DNA from: Blautia caecimuris
GTDB taxonomy: Bacteria; Bacillota; Clostridia; Lachnospirales; Lachnospiraceae
Assembly: GCF_024622975.1 (NCBI RefSeq)
Contig: NZ_JANJZT010000001.1
Span: 124,001-188,000, forward strand
DNA length: 64,000 bases
Direction: 5' to 3'
The translations under genes were made by a program, and so were the position numbers. This document shows, piece after piece, positions 35,854 to 46,050 of the stretch (within the stretch, counting starts at the first letter, position 1; each line of letters starts with the position of its first letter). A model generated the notes under the pieces. That model made no database searches, had not been told where the DNA came from, and worked only from the letters and a program-made list of their open reading frames with translations.

Positions 35854-35884
35854 AAAAAATCCGGAACTTTATGTTCCGGATTTT
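35854..35884 (-). terminator. Terminator of the tRNA transcript
   Basis: On the minus strand AAAATCCGGAAC and its perfect complement enclose ATAAA and are followed by a T-run, directly after tRNA-Met. Confidence 0.85.
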
Positions 35885-35887
35885 CAG

Positions 35888-35961
35888 TAGCGAGAGGGGG
35901 ATTCGAACCCTCGACACTACGGGTATGAACCGTATGCTCTAGCCAACTGAGCTATCTCGCC
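35888..35961 (-). tRNA. tRNA-Met (anticodon CAT)
   Basis: The 74-nt cloverleaf reads from GGCGAGATAGCTCAG on the minus strand. The anticodon loop has GGTTCATACC, and the T-arm GGTTCGAATCC is intact. The acceptor stem closes GGCGAGA with TCTCGCT (first pair G-U). It looks like an elongator type. The CCA end is not encoded. Confidence 0.95.
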
Positions 35962-35983
35962 ATGTCTGTTTATTCGGTTGTTA

Positions 35984-36056
35984 TGGGGCCTATAGGGCTC
36001 GAACCTATGACCCTCTGCTTGTAAGGCAGATGCTCTCCCAGCTGAGCTAAGACCCC
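35984..36056 (-). tRNA. tRNA-Val (anticodon TAC)
   Basis: The 73-nt cloverleaf reads from GGGGTCTTAGCTCAG on the minus strand. The anticodon arm is CTGCCTTACAAGCAG, giving TAC, and the T-arm GGTTCGAGCCC is intact. It is transcribed before tRNA-Met from the same promoter. CCA is not encoded. Confidence 0.95.
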
Positions 36057-36111
36057 ATATCTGATGTCTGTTCAGTGGAAGTTTTTTTCGTTTCCCTCAA
36101 CCGACTTCGTT

Positions 36112-36140
36112 AGTATATAACACATATATCCAAATGTCAA
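36112..36140 (-). promoter_or_regulatory. Consensus sigma-A promoter of the tRNA pair
   Basis: On the minus strand a perfect TTGACA (36140-36135) and TATACT (36117-36112) are 17 nt apart, about 60 nt upstream of tRNA-Val. Confidence 0.85.
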
Positions 36141-36295
36141 CACTTTTTTTAAAAAAATTTATTTTTATTTTTTTCGGAAATTTATGTGATATACAAAGGC
36201 TTTTAGAGATACTAAAAAAGTTTTTTTATAGTAACTTTTTTCCTGCTATGGTAAAATACTGATGGTTAGAATGAGAACAGAGAAGGGGAGACATT

Positions 36296-36763
36296 ATGAC
36301 AACAGATGAAGTATTTATGAAAAAGGCCATTGAGCTTGCAGCGCTTGCAGTGGAACACGGCAACGAACCTTTTGGCGCAGTTCTTGTAAAGGACGGAGAA
36401 GCTGTATACACCAATGAAAATCAGATCTATACAGCCACAGATCCTACTTTTCATGCGGAGGCAGGACTGATCCGGCGTTTTTGTAAAGAAACAGGGATTA
36501 CGGATTTAAGCGATTATACTCTGTACTCAAGCTGCGAGCCTTGTTTTATGTGCTGCGGAGCCATGGTATGGGTAAAGCTTGGAAGACTGGTATATGGGGC
36601 GAGCGACAGAGATCTCTGCGAAATCCTGGGCGAGCAGGGGAACGACTGTGCGGAACTGGTATTTGAAAGATCTCACTGGAGACCGGAAGTGACAGCCGGC
36701 GTTATGCGGGAAGAAAGCATCTGTGTTCTGAGGGATTATTTTTCCGGCCATCAGAAAGGCTGA
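36296..36763 (+). CDS. Nucleoside deaminase (cytidine/guanine deaminase family)
   Basis: The protein has 155 residues. The zinc-dependent deaminase signature is clear: HAE (His53, Glu55) and CEPCFMC (Cys83, Cys86). Length and layout fit GuaD-like guanine deaminases and related small nucleoside deaminases, which act in the cytoplasm in purine or pyrimidine salvage. GPFGAV is replaced by NEPFGAV near residue 25. The C-terminal VFERSHWRPEVTAGV segment is long, which favours a GuaD-like enzyme over TadA. GGGGAG precedes the ATG. The exact substrate is not certain. Confidence 0.85.
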   Translation: MTTDEVFMKKAIELAALAVEHGNEPFGAVLVKDGEAVYTNENQIYTATDPTFHAEAGLIRRFCKETGITDLSDYTLYSSCEPCFMCCGAMVWVKLGRLVYGASDRDLCEILGEQGNDCAELVFERSHWRPEVTAGVMREESICVLRDYFSGHQKG

Positions 36764-36923
36764 AAACAAAAGGACAGGTATGGCTTCCGACGATGGCGGG
36801 GAAGCCGTCACAGGGCGTCCGCATAAAATTTCCTCTAGGCATTTTTTCCATTTTGTTGTATCATAATAAACGAATATGCCTGATTTTACAGGCAAGTACA
36901 ATAATCGAAAGGGGAATGGGACT

Positions 36924-37826
36924 GTGGGAAAGAAAATGCTCTTTGTTTTTAACCCCAAGGCAGGCAAGGGAAAGATCAAAACCCATCTGCTGGATATTAT
37001 TGATATTTTTAATAAGAATGATTATGAGGTGATCATCCGTTCTACTCAGAAGGCAAAGGACGCCTACGAGCAGGCCAGGGAGTACGCTGATGAGGTGGAC
37101 CTGATCGTATGCAGCGGAGGAGACGGAACGCTGGATGAGGTTGTGACCGGGATTATGGAGAAAAAAAGTGATGTCCCCATCGGGTATATCCCTGCCGGAA
37201 GTACCAATGATTTTGCCAACAGCCTGTTTATGCCGAAGAATATGACAGAGGCTGCTTCCATGATCATGGAGGAAGAACTGTATCACTGCGATATCGGAAG
37301 GTTTAACAGCCAGACCTTTGCCTATGTGGCAGCCTTCGGACTTTTTACAGACGTATCCTATGAGACGGATCAGGATCTGAAAAATGTTCTGGGTCATGTG
37401 GCTTATATTCTGGAAGGAGTCAAAAGACTTTTTGATATCAAATCCTATCATATGAAAGTAAAATCAGAGGAAATTGAAGTAGAAGATGATTTTATGGTAG
37501 GAATGATCACAAATTCCAGATCTGTGGGAGGCTTTAAAAATCTTACAGGCAAGAATGTGGATATGAATGACGGCCTTTTTGAAGTGACACTGATCGTAAA
37601 GCCCAAGAACCCTCTGGAGCTTCAGGAGATCATGACAGCTCTTGTTATGGCTGAGGATAATACGGATCTTGTTCATTCATTTAAAACAGGAAAGATCACC
37701 ATAGAGGCAGAGGAAGCAGTTCCGTGGACGCTGGACGGTGAATTCGGAGGAAATCACACGTCCGTAGAAATAGAAAATATGCATAAAGCACTGAATCTGT
37801 ATTTAAAAAGCACAAAAAAGAATTAA
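36924..37826 (+). CDS. Diacylglycerol/lipid kinase (DagK/YegS family)
   Basis: The protein has 300 residues. The family opening MLFVFNPKAGKGK and the nucleotide-binding loop CSGGDGTLDEVV are present, followed by PAGSTNDFANSL and, near the end, PWTLDGEFGG, typical of DagK-type lipid kinases that recycle diacylglycerol to phosphatidic acid at the membrane. GTG 36924 is preferred because AAAGGGG lies 9 nt upstream; an in-frame ATG at 36876 would add 16 residues that match no family feature. The glnN gene follows after 34 nt. Confidence 0.88.
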   Translation: MGKKMLFVFNPKAGKGKIKTHLLDIIDIFNKNDYEVIIRSTQKAKDAYEQAREYADEVDLIVCSGGDGTLDEVVTGIMEKKSDVPIGYIPAGSTNDFANSLFMPKNMTEAASMIMEEELYHCDIGRFNSQTFAYVAAFGLFTDVSYETDQDLKNVLGHVAYILEGVKRLFDIKSYHMKVKSEEIEVEDDFMVGMITNSRSVGGFKNLTGKNVDMNDGLFEVTLIVKPKNPLELQEIMTALVMAEDNTDLVHSFKTGKITIEAEEAVPWTLDGEFGGNHTSVEIENMHKALNLYLKSTKKN

Positions 37827-37860
37827 GCCAATAAAACAGAAAACATAAAGGAGAAAGCTA

Positions 37861-39975
37861 ATGTCAGACTATACTAACGTAAAAGAACTCTTTGGATGCG
37901 ATGTGTTCAATGATTCCGTTATGCAGGAGAGACTTCCGAAAAAAGTCTATAAAGAGCTGAAAAAAACCATAGAAGAAGGCAAAGAACTGTCTATGGAGAT
38001 TGCGGATGTAGTTGCTCATGAGATGAAGGAATGGGCAATTGAAAAGGGGGCAACCCATTACAGCCACTGGTTTCAGCCGCTGACAGGAGTAACTGCAGAA
38101 AAGCATGATGCTTTTATCACTGCTCCCATGGAAAACGGAAAGGTTCTTTTAAGCTTTTCCGGCAAAGAGCTTATTAAAGGAGAGCCGGATGCGTCTTCTT
38201 TTCCTTCCGGCGGTCTGAGAGCTACGTTTGAGGCAAGAGGTTATACAGCCTGGGATTGTACCTCACCTGCGTTTGTGCGCCATGACGCAGCAGGCGGCAC
38301 ACTGTGTATACCAACTGCTTTCTGTTCTTATACAGGAGAGGCTCTGGATCAGAAAACTCCTCTTCTCCGTTCCATGGAGGCAGTAAATAAACAGGCTTTA
38401 AGACTGATCCGTCTTTTTGGAAATACCACATCCAAAAAAGTAACTCCGTCTGTAGGAGCAGAGCAGGAATATTTCCTTATAGATAAAGAAAAGTGGCTTC
38501 AGAGAAAAGACCTGACTTACACAGGCAGAACTCTGTTTGGCGCAATGCCGCCAAAGGGACAGGAGATGGACGATCATTATCTGGGAACTATCCGTCAGAG
38601 AGTTTCCGCATATATGAAGGAAGTCAATGAAGAGTGCTGGAAGCTGGGAATCACTGCAAAAACCCAGCACAACGAAGTTGCTCCGGCTCAGCATGAGCTT
38701 GCTCCAATCTACGCACCGGCCAACATTGCAGCCGACCACAATCAGATGATGATGCGCATTCTGAAAAAGGTGGCAAGCCGTCATGGTATGCGCTGCCTGC
38801 TTCATGAGAAGCCCTTTGCAGGCGTAAATGGTTCCGGTAAGCATAACAACTGGTCTCTGACCACAGATGACGGGATCAACCTTCTGGAGCCGGGCAAAAC
38901 TCCTCATGAGAATATCCAGTTCCTTCTTGTTCTTACCTGTATTCTGAAAGCAGTGGATATTCATGCAGACCTTCTTCGTGAATCTGCGGCAGATGTGGGA
39001 AATGATCACCGTCTGGGAGGAAACGAAGCGCCGCCTGCTGTTATTTCCGTATTTCTGGGAGAGCAGCTGGAGGATGTGCTGGATCAGCTGATCAGCACAG
39101 GAATGGCAACTCACAGCAAAAAAGGCAGTAAGCTTCACACAGGTGTAAAAACGCTTCCTGATTTTATGAAAGACGCCACAGACAGAAACAGAACTTCACC
39201 GTTTGCCTTTACAGGAAATAAATTTGAGTTCCGTATGGTTGGTTCCAGAGATTCTATTTCTGAATGTAATGTGGTTTTAAATACCATTGCAGCTCAGGCA
39301 TTTAAAGAGGCCTGTGACCGTCTGGAGGCGGCTCCTGATTTTGATCTGGCTGTCCATGATCTGATCAAGGAATATGCAACAGAGCATCAGAGGATCGTAT
39401 TTAACGGAAACGGCTACGCTCCGGAATGGGAGGAAGAGGCAAAACGCCGGGGACTTCCGATTCTTCCGTCCATGGTTGATGCCATTCCGGCTCTTACTAC
39501 AGACAAAGCAGTAGAGCTTTTTGAAACTTTCCATGTATTTACTAAGGCAGAGCTGGAATCCCGTGCGGAGATCCAGTATGAGATTTATGCAAAAGCCATT
39601 AACATTGAGGCAAAGACAATGCTGGATATTGTTACCAAGCAGATCATTCCGGCAGTGATCAAATATACAACGGTACTTGCCCAGTCTGTAAACGCAGTCC
39701 GCGCAGCAGCGGCAGTGGATGTCAGCGTACAGCTTGGACTTCTTACCAAATGCTCTGAGCGTCTTGCAAAGACAAACGAAGCCATGGAGGCTCTGGCCGA
39801 GGTGGTATCTCACATCGGAGAGTATCCGGAAGGCAGAGAGCGCGCTGTATACTGCAGAGAAAAAGTAGTGACAGCCATGGAAGAGCTTCGCAGACCGGTA
39901 GATGAGCTGGAAATGCTGGTGGATAAGGAAATGTGGCCAATGCCTTCCTACGGCGATCTGATTTTTGAGGTGTAA
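37861..39975 (+). CDS. glnN: Glutamine synthetase type III
   Basis: The protein has 704 residues, matching the long GSIII family. Motifs include [42 protein letters not shown] (metal-binding Glu), [11 protein letters not shown] and [13 protein letters not shown]. It makes glutamine from glutamate and ammonia in the cytoplasm as a dodecamer. AAAGGAGAAAG precedes the ATG. A MoxR-type ATPase gene starts 1 nt after the stop, so the three genes glnN, moxR and VWA are probably one operon, which is not the usual GSIII context I know. Confidence 0.95.
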   Translation: MSDYTNVKELFGCDVFNDSVMQERLPKKVYKELKKTIEEGKELSMEIADVVAHEMKEWAIEKGATHYSHWFQPLTGVTAEKHDAFITAPMENGKVLLSFSGKELIKGEPDASSFPSGGLRATFEARGYTAWDCTSPAFVRHDAAGGTLCIPTAFCSYTGEALDQKTPLLRSMEAVNKQALRLIRLFGNTTSKKVTPSVGAEQEYFLIDKEKWLQRKDLTYTGRTLFGAMPPKGQEMDDHYLGTIRQRVSAYMKEVNEECWKLGITAKTQHNEVAPAQHELAPIYAPANIAADHNQMMMRILKKVASRHGMRCLLHEKPFAGVNGSGKHNNWSLTTDDGINLLEPGKTPHENIQFLLVLTCILKAVDIHADLLRESAADVGNDHRLGGNEAPPAVISVFLGEQLEDVLDQLISTGMATHSKKGSKLHTGVKTLPDFMKDATDRNRTSPFAFTGNKFEFRMVGSRDSISECNVVLNTIAAQAFKEACDRLEAAPDFDLAVHDLIKEYATEHQRIVFNGNGYAPEWEEEAKRRGLPILPSMVDAIPALTTDKAVELFETFHVFTKAELESRAEIQYEIYAKAINIEAKTMLDIVTKQIIPAVIKYTTVLAQSVNAVRAAAAVDVSVQLGLLTKCSERLAKTNEAMEALAEVVSHIGEYPEGRERAVYCREKVVTAMEELRRPVDELEMLVDKEMWPMPSYGDLIFEV

Positions 39976-39976
39976 T

Positions 39977-40894
39977 ATGGAAGAAATGAAATTTCTGGAG
40001 GAGCAGCAGGTTTCTCCGGAGCTGATCCGTCAGGCAGAGGAATTTCGAAATACATATACCACAGATGAGGCTGCTGTTCACAGAATTGTGAAGCCCTCGA
40101 TCCCCTTTTATGGAAAAGATATCCTGGAGATGGCTATTGCAGGCCTTCTCCGGGGAGAAAATCTGCTTCTGACAGGACCGAAGGCTACGGGCAAAAATAT
40201 TCTGGCAGAGAATCTTGCCTATATTTTCGGCAGACCTTCTTATAATGTATCATTTCACGTAAATACCAACAGCGGCGACCTGATCGGAACCGATACGTTT
40301 TCTGACAATGAGGTAAAGCTTCGCAAAGGCAGTATTTATCAGTGCGCGGAATATGGCGGCTTCGGGATTCTGGATGAGATCAATATGGCGAAAAATGACG
40401 CGGTATCTGTACTTCATGCCACCCTTGATTACCGTCGCTCCATTGATGTTCCGGGCTATGACAGAATCGATCTCCACCCTGCGGCCAGATTTATCGGAAC
40501 CATGAATTACGGATATGCAGGAACAAAGGAACTGAACGAAGCCCTTGTTTCCCGTTTTCTGGTGATCGACATGCCGGCGCAGACTGAAGAATCTCTGAAA
40601 TTTATCTTTCATCAGATGTTCCCCGGTGCCAGAGAAGAAGCAGTAGCACAGTTTACAGGAGTATTTCTGGATCTTCAGAAAAAAGCTCTGAACAGTGAGA
40701 TTTCCACAAAGCCTCTGGATCTCAGAGGACTTCTGGCTGCCATGAAGATTGTGGATACAGGACTTTCACCCTGGCAGGCAGTGCAGATGGGCGTGATCAA
40801 TAAGACCTTTGATGTTTTTGAAAAAGAGATCGTGGAGGATGTGGTGAGAACCCGCATTCCACGTGAATGGACAAAAGAGGATGTCTATGAATAA
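39977..40894 (+). CDS. MoxR-type AAA+ ATPase with atypical Walker A
   Basis: The protein has 305 residues. The nucleotide loop reads GPKATGKN, where the usual final Ser/Thr of GK(S/T) is Asn. Walker B is GFGILDEINMA, sensor 1 is FIGTMNY, and an arginine-finger region NEALVSRF follows. MoxR/NorQ/CbbQ ATPases work with VWA-domain partners to remodel or activate metalloenzymes. ATG 39977 with GAGG 6 nt upstream is preferred over TTG 39965. It overlaps the VWA gene. The target may be the glutamine synthetase or another complex; this is inference from position. Confidence 0.85.
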   Translation: MEEMKFLEEQQVSPELIRQAEEFRNTYTTDEAAVHRIVKPSIPFYGKDILEMAIAGLLRGENLLLTGPKATGKNILAENLAYIFGRPSYNVSFHVNTNSGDLIGTDTFSDNEVKLRKGSIYQCAEYGGFGILDEINMAKNDAVSVLHATLDYRRSIDVPGYDRIDLHPAARFIGTMNYGYAGTKELNEALVSRFLVIDMPAQTEESLKFIFHQMFPGAREEAVAQFTGVFLDLQKKALNSEISTKPLDLRGLLAAMKIVDTGLSPWQAVQMGVINKTFDVFEKEIVEDVVRTRIPREWTKEDVYE

Positions 40895-42677
40895 AGAACT
40901 CCCAATGGAGCTGGATGACAGCCGGTTTGAACTGGAAAACAGAGTAAAAAATCTTCTCTGGACAGTCAGCGGAGACTATGGCCTGGACATGAAACCGGAT
41001 GTATCGCTGTTTTTAAGGTCAGAGGCAATCGCCCTTTATGACGGAATCAAACAGGGAGCTTTTGCCAGGTTTTACGACAGGGACATGATGGGAATGTACC
41101 TGGTAAAAAAAGTATTTCTTCAGGCGGATGAACAGTGTCTGACGCAGCTTGCCCAGCTTTGTATTGAAGAAGCCGTAGGAGAAAAAGTCTGCCGGGAACG
41201 TCCCGGGATCCGCTCCATTCAGCGAAAGGCCTGCGAGGATATTCTGGATCAGGAATTTGAACAGATGTGTGCTCCGGGCAATGTGCTTGGAAAGCTGAGA
41301 GCAGCAGTTTTAAGAAGACGGCTGGAGGGCAGCTCCTACCGGGCGGAAAAAAAGCTTCAGGAGCTCACGGACACAGTGGCAGGCGCAGCCGGTGCAGAGA
41401 ACACCATGGACCTGATCCGGCTTGTGGATAAGCTCTATAACCGGCTGGTGGACCCGTCCTTTGAAGCTGTTCACGGGAATCTGGAAAAGGTACTTGCGGT
41501 CAGCATAAAGGAGCTTACAGAATATCCCTGGGAGGATTATCTCACGGAAGAGCTGTATGAGGAAGCTCTGGAAAGCTATATGGAGCAGCTTACCGGAAAT
41601 ATGACGGGGCTTGAAGACAGAGCTGTGACAGAATCCATGGAAGAGGAACGCAGAAAAAAGCACAAGATCACGGTTCTTCCACCGGAGGTACTGGAAAAGG
41701 CCCATACATACGTGGAGCTGAATTACGGAAAAACCTATCTGACGGAAACAGAAGAAAAACGGATCAATCATCTTATGTGCCGGGGCATCCACGGAGACTG
41801 CAGCCTTTATTTTACAGAGGGAATCCTGAAAAATCCGGTAAAAAGAAATTATCAGTATGAATATGCAGTCCGTCTGAGAAACAAAAATATCTGGCTGTAT
41901 CATGATAAACACAGAATTGTAAAACACAATATCGCAGAGCTGACAGACACCCTTCGTAAATCTCTTACCCTGAGAGCGGAAACCCAGACTGTGCTCTCCG
42001 ACAGAGGAATGATTGTTCCCTCAAGACTGTGGAGGATCGGGAGAAGCAGTGATGCCAAAATCTTTCAGAGAGAGCTGAAGGCAGACGCAGCAGATTTTGT
42101 GGTGGACGTGCTGATCGATGCCAGCGGTTCCCAGATGAGCCGTCAGGGCGAGGTGGCGATCCAGGCTTATATTATCAGCGAGGCTCTGAGCAATGTGGAA
42201 ATTCCTCACAGAGTTATGAGCTTCTGTACCTTCTGGGATTATACGATCCTGCACAGATTCCGTAAGTATGATGATCCCAGAACAGAAAACGAGAATATTT
42301 TTAATTACGTGACCTCTTCCAATAACAGGGACGGCCTTGCCATAAAAACAGCGGGCCATAGTCTTCTTCAGAGGCAGGAAGAAAAGAAGATCCTTATTGT
42401 ACTCAGCGACGGGCGGCCCTATGATGTGATCGTCAACAGGCCCAATGCTAAAAATCCTCAGCCCTACCGGGGAAACACCGCGATTTCAGATACAGCCACA
42501 GAAGTCCGCAGACTGAGGAATCTTGACGTCAGTGTGCTGGGAGTGTTTGCCGGGGAAGAAAAGGATCTTTCTACGGAAAAGAAGATCTTTGGCAAGGATT
42601 TTGCCTATATCCGGGACATCCGCAACTTCTCCAGAATCGTCGGAAGGTATCTGAAGAAGCAGCTTGAAACAGAGTAA
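40887..42677 (+). CDS. VWA-domain protein, CobT/NorD-like partner of the MoxR ATPase
   Basis: The protein has 596 residues. The C-terminal VWA domain has the metal-site motif DASGS (in VLIDASGSQMSRQG), a conserved Thr-like region (SFCTFWDY) and ILIVLSDGRPYD. The N-terminal two thirds are helical and charged. No signal peptide or membrane helix is seen, so it acts in the cytoplasm. ATG 40887 overlaps the ATPase stop by 8 nt, with AGAGG 6 nt upstream. MoxR-VWA pairs act as chaperones for enzyme activation (NorQ-NorD, CbbQ-CbbO). A terminator follows. Confidence 0.85.
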   Translation: MNKELPMELDDSRFELENRVKNLLWTVSGDYGLDMKPDVSLFLRSEAIALYDGIKQGAFARFYDRDMMGMYLVKKVFLQADEQCLTQLAQLCIEEAVGEKVCRERPGIRSIQRKACEDILDQEFEQMCAPGNVLGKLRAAVLRRRLEGSSYRAEKKLQELTDTVAGAAGAENTMDLIRLVDKLYNRLVDPSFEAVHGNLEKVLAVSIKELTEYPWEDYLTEELYEEALESYMEQLTGNMTGLEDRAVTESMEEERRKKHKITVLPPEVLEKAHTYVELNYGKTYLTETEEKRINHLMCRGIHGDCSLYFTEGILKNPVKRNYQYEYAVRLRNKNIWLYHDKHRIVKHNIAELTDTLRKSLTLRAETQTVLSDRGMIVPSRLWRIGRSSDAKIFQRELKADAADFVVDVLIDASGSQMSRQGEVAIQAYIISEALSNVEIPHRVMSFCTFWDYTILHRFRKYDDPRTENENIFNYVTSSNNRDGLAIKTAGHSLLQRQEEKKILIVLSDGRPYDVIVNRPNAKNPQPYRGNTAISDTATEVRRLRNLDVSVLGVFAGEEKDLSTEKKIFGKDFAYIRDIRNFSRIVGRYLKKQLETE

Positions 42678-42723
42678 CAGTCTGATATCCTGCATAATAA
42701 CAGGTATCAGGCTGTTGTTTTTT
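42676..42723 (+). terminator. Intrinsic terminator
   Basis: AACAGTCTGATATCCTG (42676-42692) pairs with CAGGTATCAGGCTGTTG (42701-42717) with one bulge, followed by six T. The 5' arm overlaps the stop codon of the VWA gene. The next gene starts 354 nt later; the gap also holds the opp promoter. Confidence 0.85.
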
Positions 42724-42797
42724 GTGGGAAATATATAGAATGGAGGAAAAAACTGTAATTTTTTTGCGTATTTTTTATTCTAACATCAAAAAAACAG

Positions 42798-42826
42798 TTG
42801 AATAATCCTGTAAAATCAGATATAAT
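42798..42826 (+). promoter_or_regulatory. Promoter of the opp operon
   Basis: TTGAAT (42798-42803) and a perfect TATAAT (42821-42826) are 17 nt apart, about 205 nt upstream of the first permease gene. The long leader shows no gene I can support. Confidence 0.75.
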
Positions 42827-43031
42827 GTGTAAATGCAATAAAGGGATAGAGAGGAACCTGAAAGAGTTCTATTTTTTTTACCATGAATGTCCGCTAACAG
42901 AGGACAGATGTTTACACTAAAGTGATAAAAAATGAAAACAGAGGAACTTTTTTATAAGGAAATCCTGAATTATACAAATGAAAGCGCATCCCTTCAATAT
43001 TGTCAGAAAAAACAAAAAGGAGTGTATTTAC

Positions 43032-43943
43032 GTGGGAAAATACGTTACAAAGCGAGTTCTTCTCGCTATTGTCACCGTTTTTATTGTCTGTGGTATCACA
43101 TTCTTTGCCATGAACGCCATTCCGGGCGGACCTTTTGACGGTGAAAAAGCACTTTCTCCGGAAGTAAAAGAAGCACTGGAGAAGAGATTTAATCTGGACA
43201 AACCGGTAGGCGAGCAGTTTGTTCTCTATATGAAGAACCTGGCTCATGGAGATTTCGGTGTTTCCGCAAAAACAGGCCGAGACATCAAGACAACAATTTT
43301 TGAATCCTTTAAAGTTTCAGCAAAGCTTGGCGGAATGGCAATCCTTACTGCCCTTGTGCTGGGTCTGATCTTCGGAAGTCTTGCAGCGCTTACAAGAAAT
43401 CATCTTCCTGACCGGCTGATCATTTTCTTTTCCACCCTGTTTACGTCGCTGCCAAGCTTCGTGTTCGGATCGTTGCTGCTTCTGGTATTCTGTGTGACTC
43501 TGAAATGGGTTCCTGTGTGGAGTCCGGACAATCAGAATTATCTTCTTCCGGTAATTGCCCTGGCAGCTTACCCCATGGCGTATATCACACGTTTGACCAA
43601 GAGCAGTATGCTGGATGTTCTGGGACAGGACTATGTCCGTACAGCCAGAGCAAAGGGTGTGTCCCAGCTGAAAACTATTTTTAAACATACGCTCAGGAAT
43701 TCTCTGATTCCGGTTATCACCTATGTAGGCCCCATGACGGCATCTATTCTTACAGGAAGCCTTGTTGTGGAAAAAATCTTTACTATCGGCGGTCTGGGCG
43801 CAAAATTTGTAGAGGCCATTACGAACAGAGATTATCCTCTGATCATGGGAACTACGATTTTCCTGGCAGTACTGATGGTAACAATGAACCTGATCACTGA
43901 TATTGTATATAAGATGATCGACCCGAGAATTAAACTGGATTAA
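43032..43943 (+). CDS. oppB: Oligopeptide ABC importer permease OppB
   Basis: The protein has 303 residues, typical for OppB. It starts MGKYVTKRVLLAIVTVFIV and has six hydrophobic helices. The permease signature (DYVRTARAKGVSQLKTIFKHTLRNSLIPV) and the C-terminal DIVYKMIDPRIKL are clear. GTG 43032 has AAAGGAG about 9 nt upstream; an in-frame ATG at 42978 would add 18 non-family residues. It forms the membrane channel with OppC encoded next. Confidence 0.9.
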   Translation: MGKYVTKRVLLAIVTVFIVCGITFFAMNAIPGGPFDGEKALSPEVKEALEKRFNLDKPVGEQFVLYMKNLAHGDFGVSAKTGRDIKTTIFESFKVSAKLGGMAILTALVLGLIFGSLAALTRNHLPDRLIIFFSTLFTSLPSFVFGSLLLLVFCVTLKWVPVWSPDNQNYLLPVIALAAYPMAYITRLTKSSMLDVLGQDYVRTARAKGVSQLKTIFKHTLRNSLIPVITYVGPMTASILTGSLVVEKIFTIGGLGAKFVEAITNRDYPLIMGTTIFLAVLMVTMNLITDIVYKMIDPRIKLD

Positions 43944-43955
43944 GGAGGAAACTAC

Positions 43956-45041
43956 GTGGATAACACCAGTAAAAATCTGGATGAGATGCCGAAGAAGTCG
44001 CCATTGAGCTTCCAGATTGATTTGAAAAAATTTGAAAAAGCAACTGATGAAGAGAAAAGACAGCAGGATGTTATGAGCGAGTCCACTTCTTTCTGGAAGG
44101 ACGGATTCCGCAAGCTGAGAAGAAATCCGCTGGCTATGGGCAGTCTGATCGTTCTGATCCTGATCATTGGAATGATCCTGATCGTACCTCATGTAGTGCC
44201 CTATTCCTATTCTCAGATCATTACTGTAAATGGCAGAAGAGACAAGACAGCCTCCAATATGGCTCCCTTCCAGTACTCACAACTGGAGCAGCAGTACATA
44301 GAGGAGGGCGGTAAGGTATTCCCTCATATTATGGGAACAGATGAAATGGGACGTGACTACTTTGTCCGTGTTATTTACGGAACAAGAGTATCTCTGGCAG
44401 TCGGACTTTTTGCCAGCATCATTGTCCTGATCATCGGCGTTCTGTACGGAAGTATTTCAGGATACTTCGGAGGCAAGGTGGACCTGATCATGATGCGAAT
44501 TGTAGATATCATATATTCGCTTCCGGATATGCTTATGGTGATCCTGCTTTCTGTGGTGCTGAGGGAAACGCTGAACGTAGATGCGATTCCTTTCCTTCAG
44601 AAGCTGGGACCGAATATGATCTCCATGTTCATTGTTTTCGGACTTCTGTACTGGACAGGTATGGCACGTATGGTCCGTGGACAGATCCTTACCATTAAAC
44701 AGAACGAATACGTACTGGCAGCCAAGATCAGCGGCGCAAAATCAGGAAGGATCATCCGCAGACATATTCTTCCCAACTGTGTCAGCGTAATTATTGTAGC
44801 AGGCGCTCTTCAGATTCCGTCAGCAATTTTTACAGAGAGTTTCCTGAGCTTTATCGGACTTGGCGTACAGGCTCCGATGCCTTCTCTTGGATCTCTGGCA
44901 AATGCAGGACGTGCGGGTCTGACTGCTTATCCTTATAAGCTGATCTTCCCTGCTATTATGATCTGTCTTATCACACTTGCATTTAACTTACTGGGCGACG
45001 GCCTTCGCGATGCCTTTGACCCGAAACTGAGGAGGGATTAA
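43956..45041 (+). CDS. oppC: Oligopeptide ABC importer permease OppC
   Basis: The protein has 361 residues. An N-terminal cytoplasmic extension of about 55 charged residues precedes the first helix (MGSLIVLILIIGMILIV), longer than in many OppC. HIMGTDEMGRDYFVRVIYGTRVSL is the family hallmark, and QNEYVLAAKISGAKSGRIIRRHILPN is the coupling loop for the ATPases. It ends GDGLRDAFDPKLRRD, typical of OppC. GTG start with AAGGAGG upstream. Confidence 0.92.
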   Translation: MDNTSKNLDEMPKKSPLSFQIDLKKFEKATDEEKRQQDVMSESTSFWKDGFRKLRRNPLAMGSLIVLILIIGMILIVPHVVPYSYSQIITVNGRRDKTASNMAPFQYSQLEQQYIEEGGKVFPHIMGTDEMGRDYFVRVIYGTRVSLAVGLFASIIVLIIGVLYGSISGYFGGKVDLIMMRIVDIIYSLPDMLMVILLSVVLRETLNVDAIPFLQKLGPNMISMFIVFGLLYWTGMARMVRGQILTIKQNEYVLAAKISGAKSGRIIRRHILPNCVSVIIVAGALQIPSAIFTESFLSFIGLGVQAPMPSLGSLANAGRAGLTAYPYKLIFPAIMICLITLAFNLLGDGLRDAFDPKLRRD

Positions 45042-45042
45042 G

Positions 45043-46050
45043 ATGAGTGAGAATATACTTTCAGTCGTAGACTTAAATACCTCTTTTCGCACTGACAGAG
45101 GAGAGGTTATGGCGGTAAACGGTGTTTCCTTTAATCTGGACAGAGGCAAGATCCTGGGAATCGTAGGAGAGTCCGGTTCCGGAAAAAGTGTTACCGCATA
45201 TTCCATTATGCAGATTCTGGAAAAGAACGGAAGCATCAAAAAAGGCCAGGTTCTTTATAAAGGTCAGGATATTACAAAGTTTTCAGAAAAACAGATGAGA
45301 GAGTTCCGTGGAAAATGCTGTTCTATTATTTTCCAGGATCCTATGACAAGTCTGAATCCTGTATTTACTATCGGAAACCAGTTAAAAGAAGCGATTGAGC
45401 TTCATACAGACCGTAAAGGCAAGGTGGCAATGGACCGCGCTATCGAGATGCTGACTCTGGTTGGAGTCAACGAGCCGGAGAAACGTGTAAAACAGTATCC
45501 TTATGAGCTGTCCGGCGGTATGCGCCAGCGTGTTATGATCGCCATGGCTCTGGCATGCGAGCCGGATATCCTGATCGCTGATGAGCCTACAACAGCGCTT
45601 GACGTAACCATTCAGGCGCAGATCCTGGAGCTGATGCAGAGTCTTCAGAAAAAACTGGGTATGGCCATCATCATGGTAACTCATGACCTTGGCGTCATTG
45701 CAGATATGTGTGATGAGATCATTGTCATGTACGGCGGCCGTGTCTGCGAAAGGGGAACCGCTGAGGATATCTTCTACCGTCCGGCCCATGAATATACAAA
45801 AGGACTTCTGAAGTCTATTCCAAGCGTGGATCGTATGGGAGAGAAGCTGATCCCGATTCCGGGAACCCCCATCAACCTTCTGAATATGCCGAAGGGCTGT
45901 GCATTCTGCCCAAGATGTGAGAATGCAATGAAAATCTGTATCGAGGAGGTTCCGCCGGAAATCCAGATGCCTGACGGACATTTTGCTTCCTGCTGGATGA
46001 GTGTGAAGGAGCAGATGGAGGCACAGCAGGAGGGAAAGAACAATGAGTAA
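45043..46050 (+). CDS. oppD: Oligopeptide ABC importer ATPase OppD
   Basis: The protein has 335 residues. Walker A GESGSGKS, signature LSGGMRQR and Walker [13 protein letters not shown] are present. The C-terminal oligo_HPY region has a Cys set ([14 protein letters not shown] and CW) that binds an Fe-S cluster in many Opp/Dpp ATPases. It starts 1 nt after the OppC stop and overlaps OppF by 8 nt. Confidence 0.93.
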   Translation: MSENILSVVDLNTSFRTDRGEVMAVNGVSFNLDRGKILGIVGESGSGKSVTAYSIMQILEKNGSIKKGQVLYKGQDITKFSEKQMREFRGKCCSIIFQDPMTSLNPVFTIGNQLKEAIELHTDRKGKVAMDRAIEMLTLVGVNEPEKRVKQYPYELSGGMRQRVMIAMALACEPDILIADEPTTALDVTIQAQILELMQSLQKKLGMAIIMVTHDLGVIADMCDEIIVMYGGRVCERGTAEDIFYRPAHEYTKGLLKSIPSVDRMGEKLIPIPGTPINLLNMPKGCAFCPRCENAMKICIEEVPPEIQMPDGHFASCWMSVKEQMEAQQEGKNNE

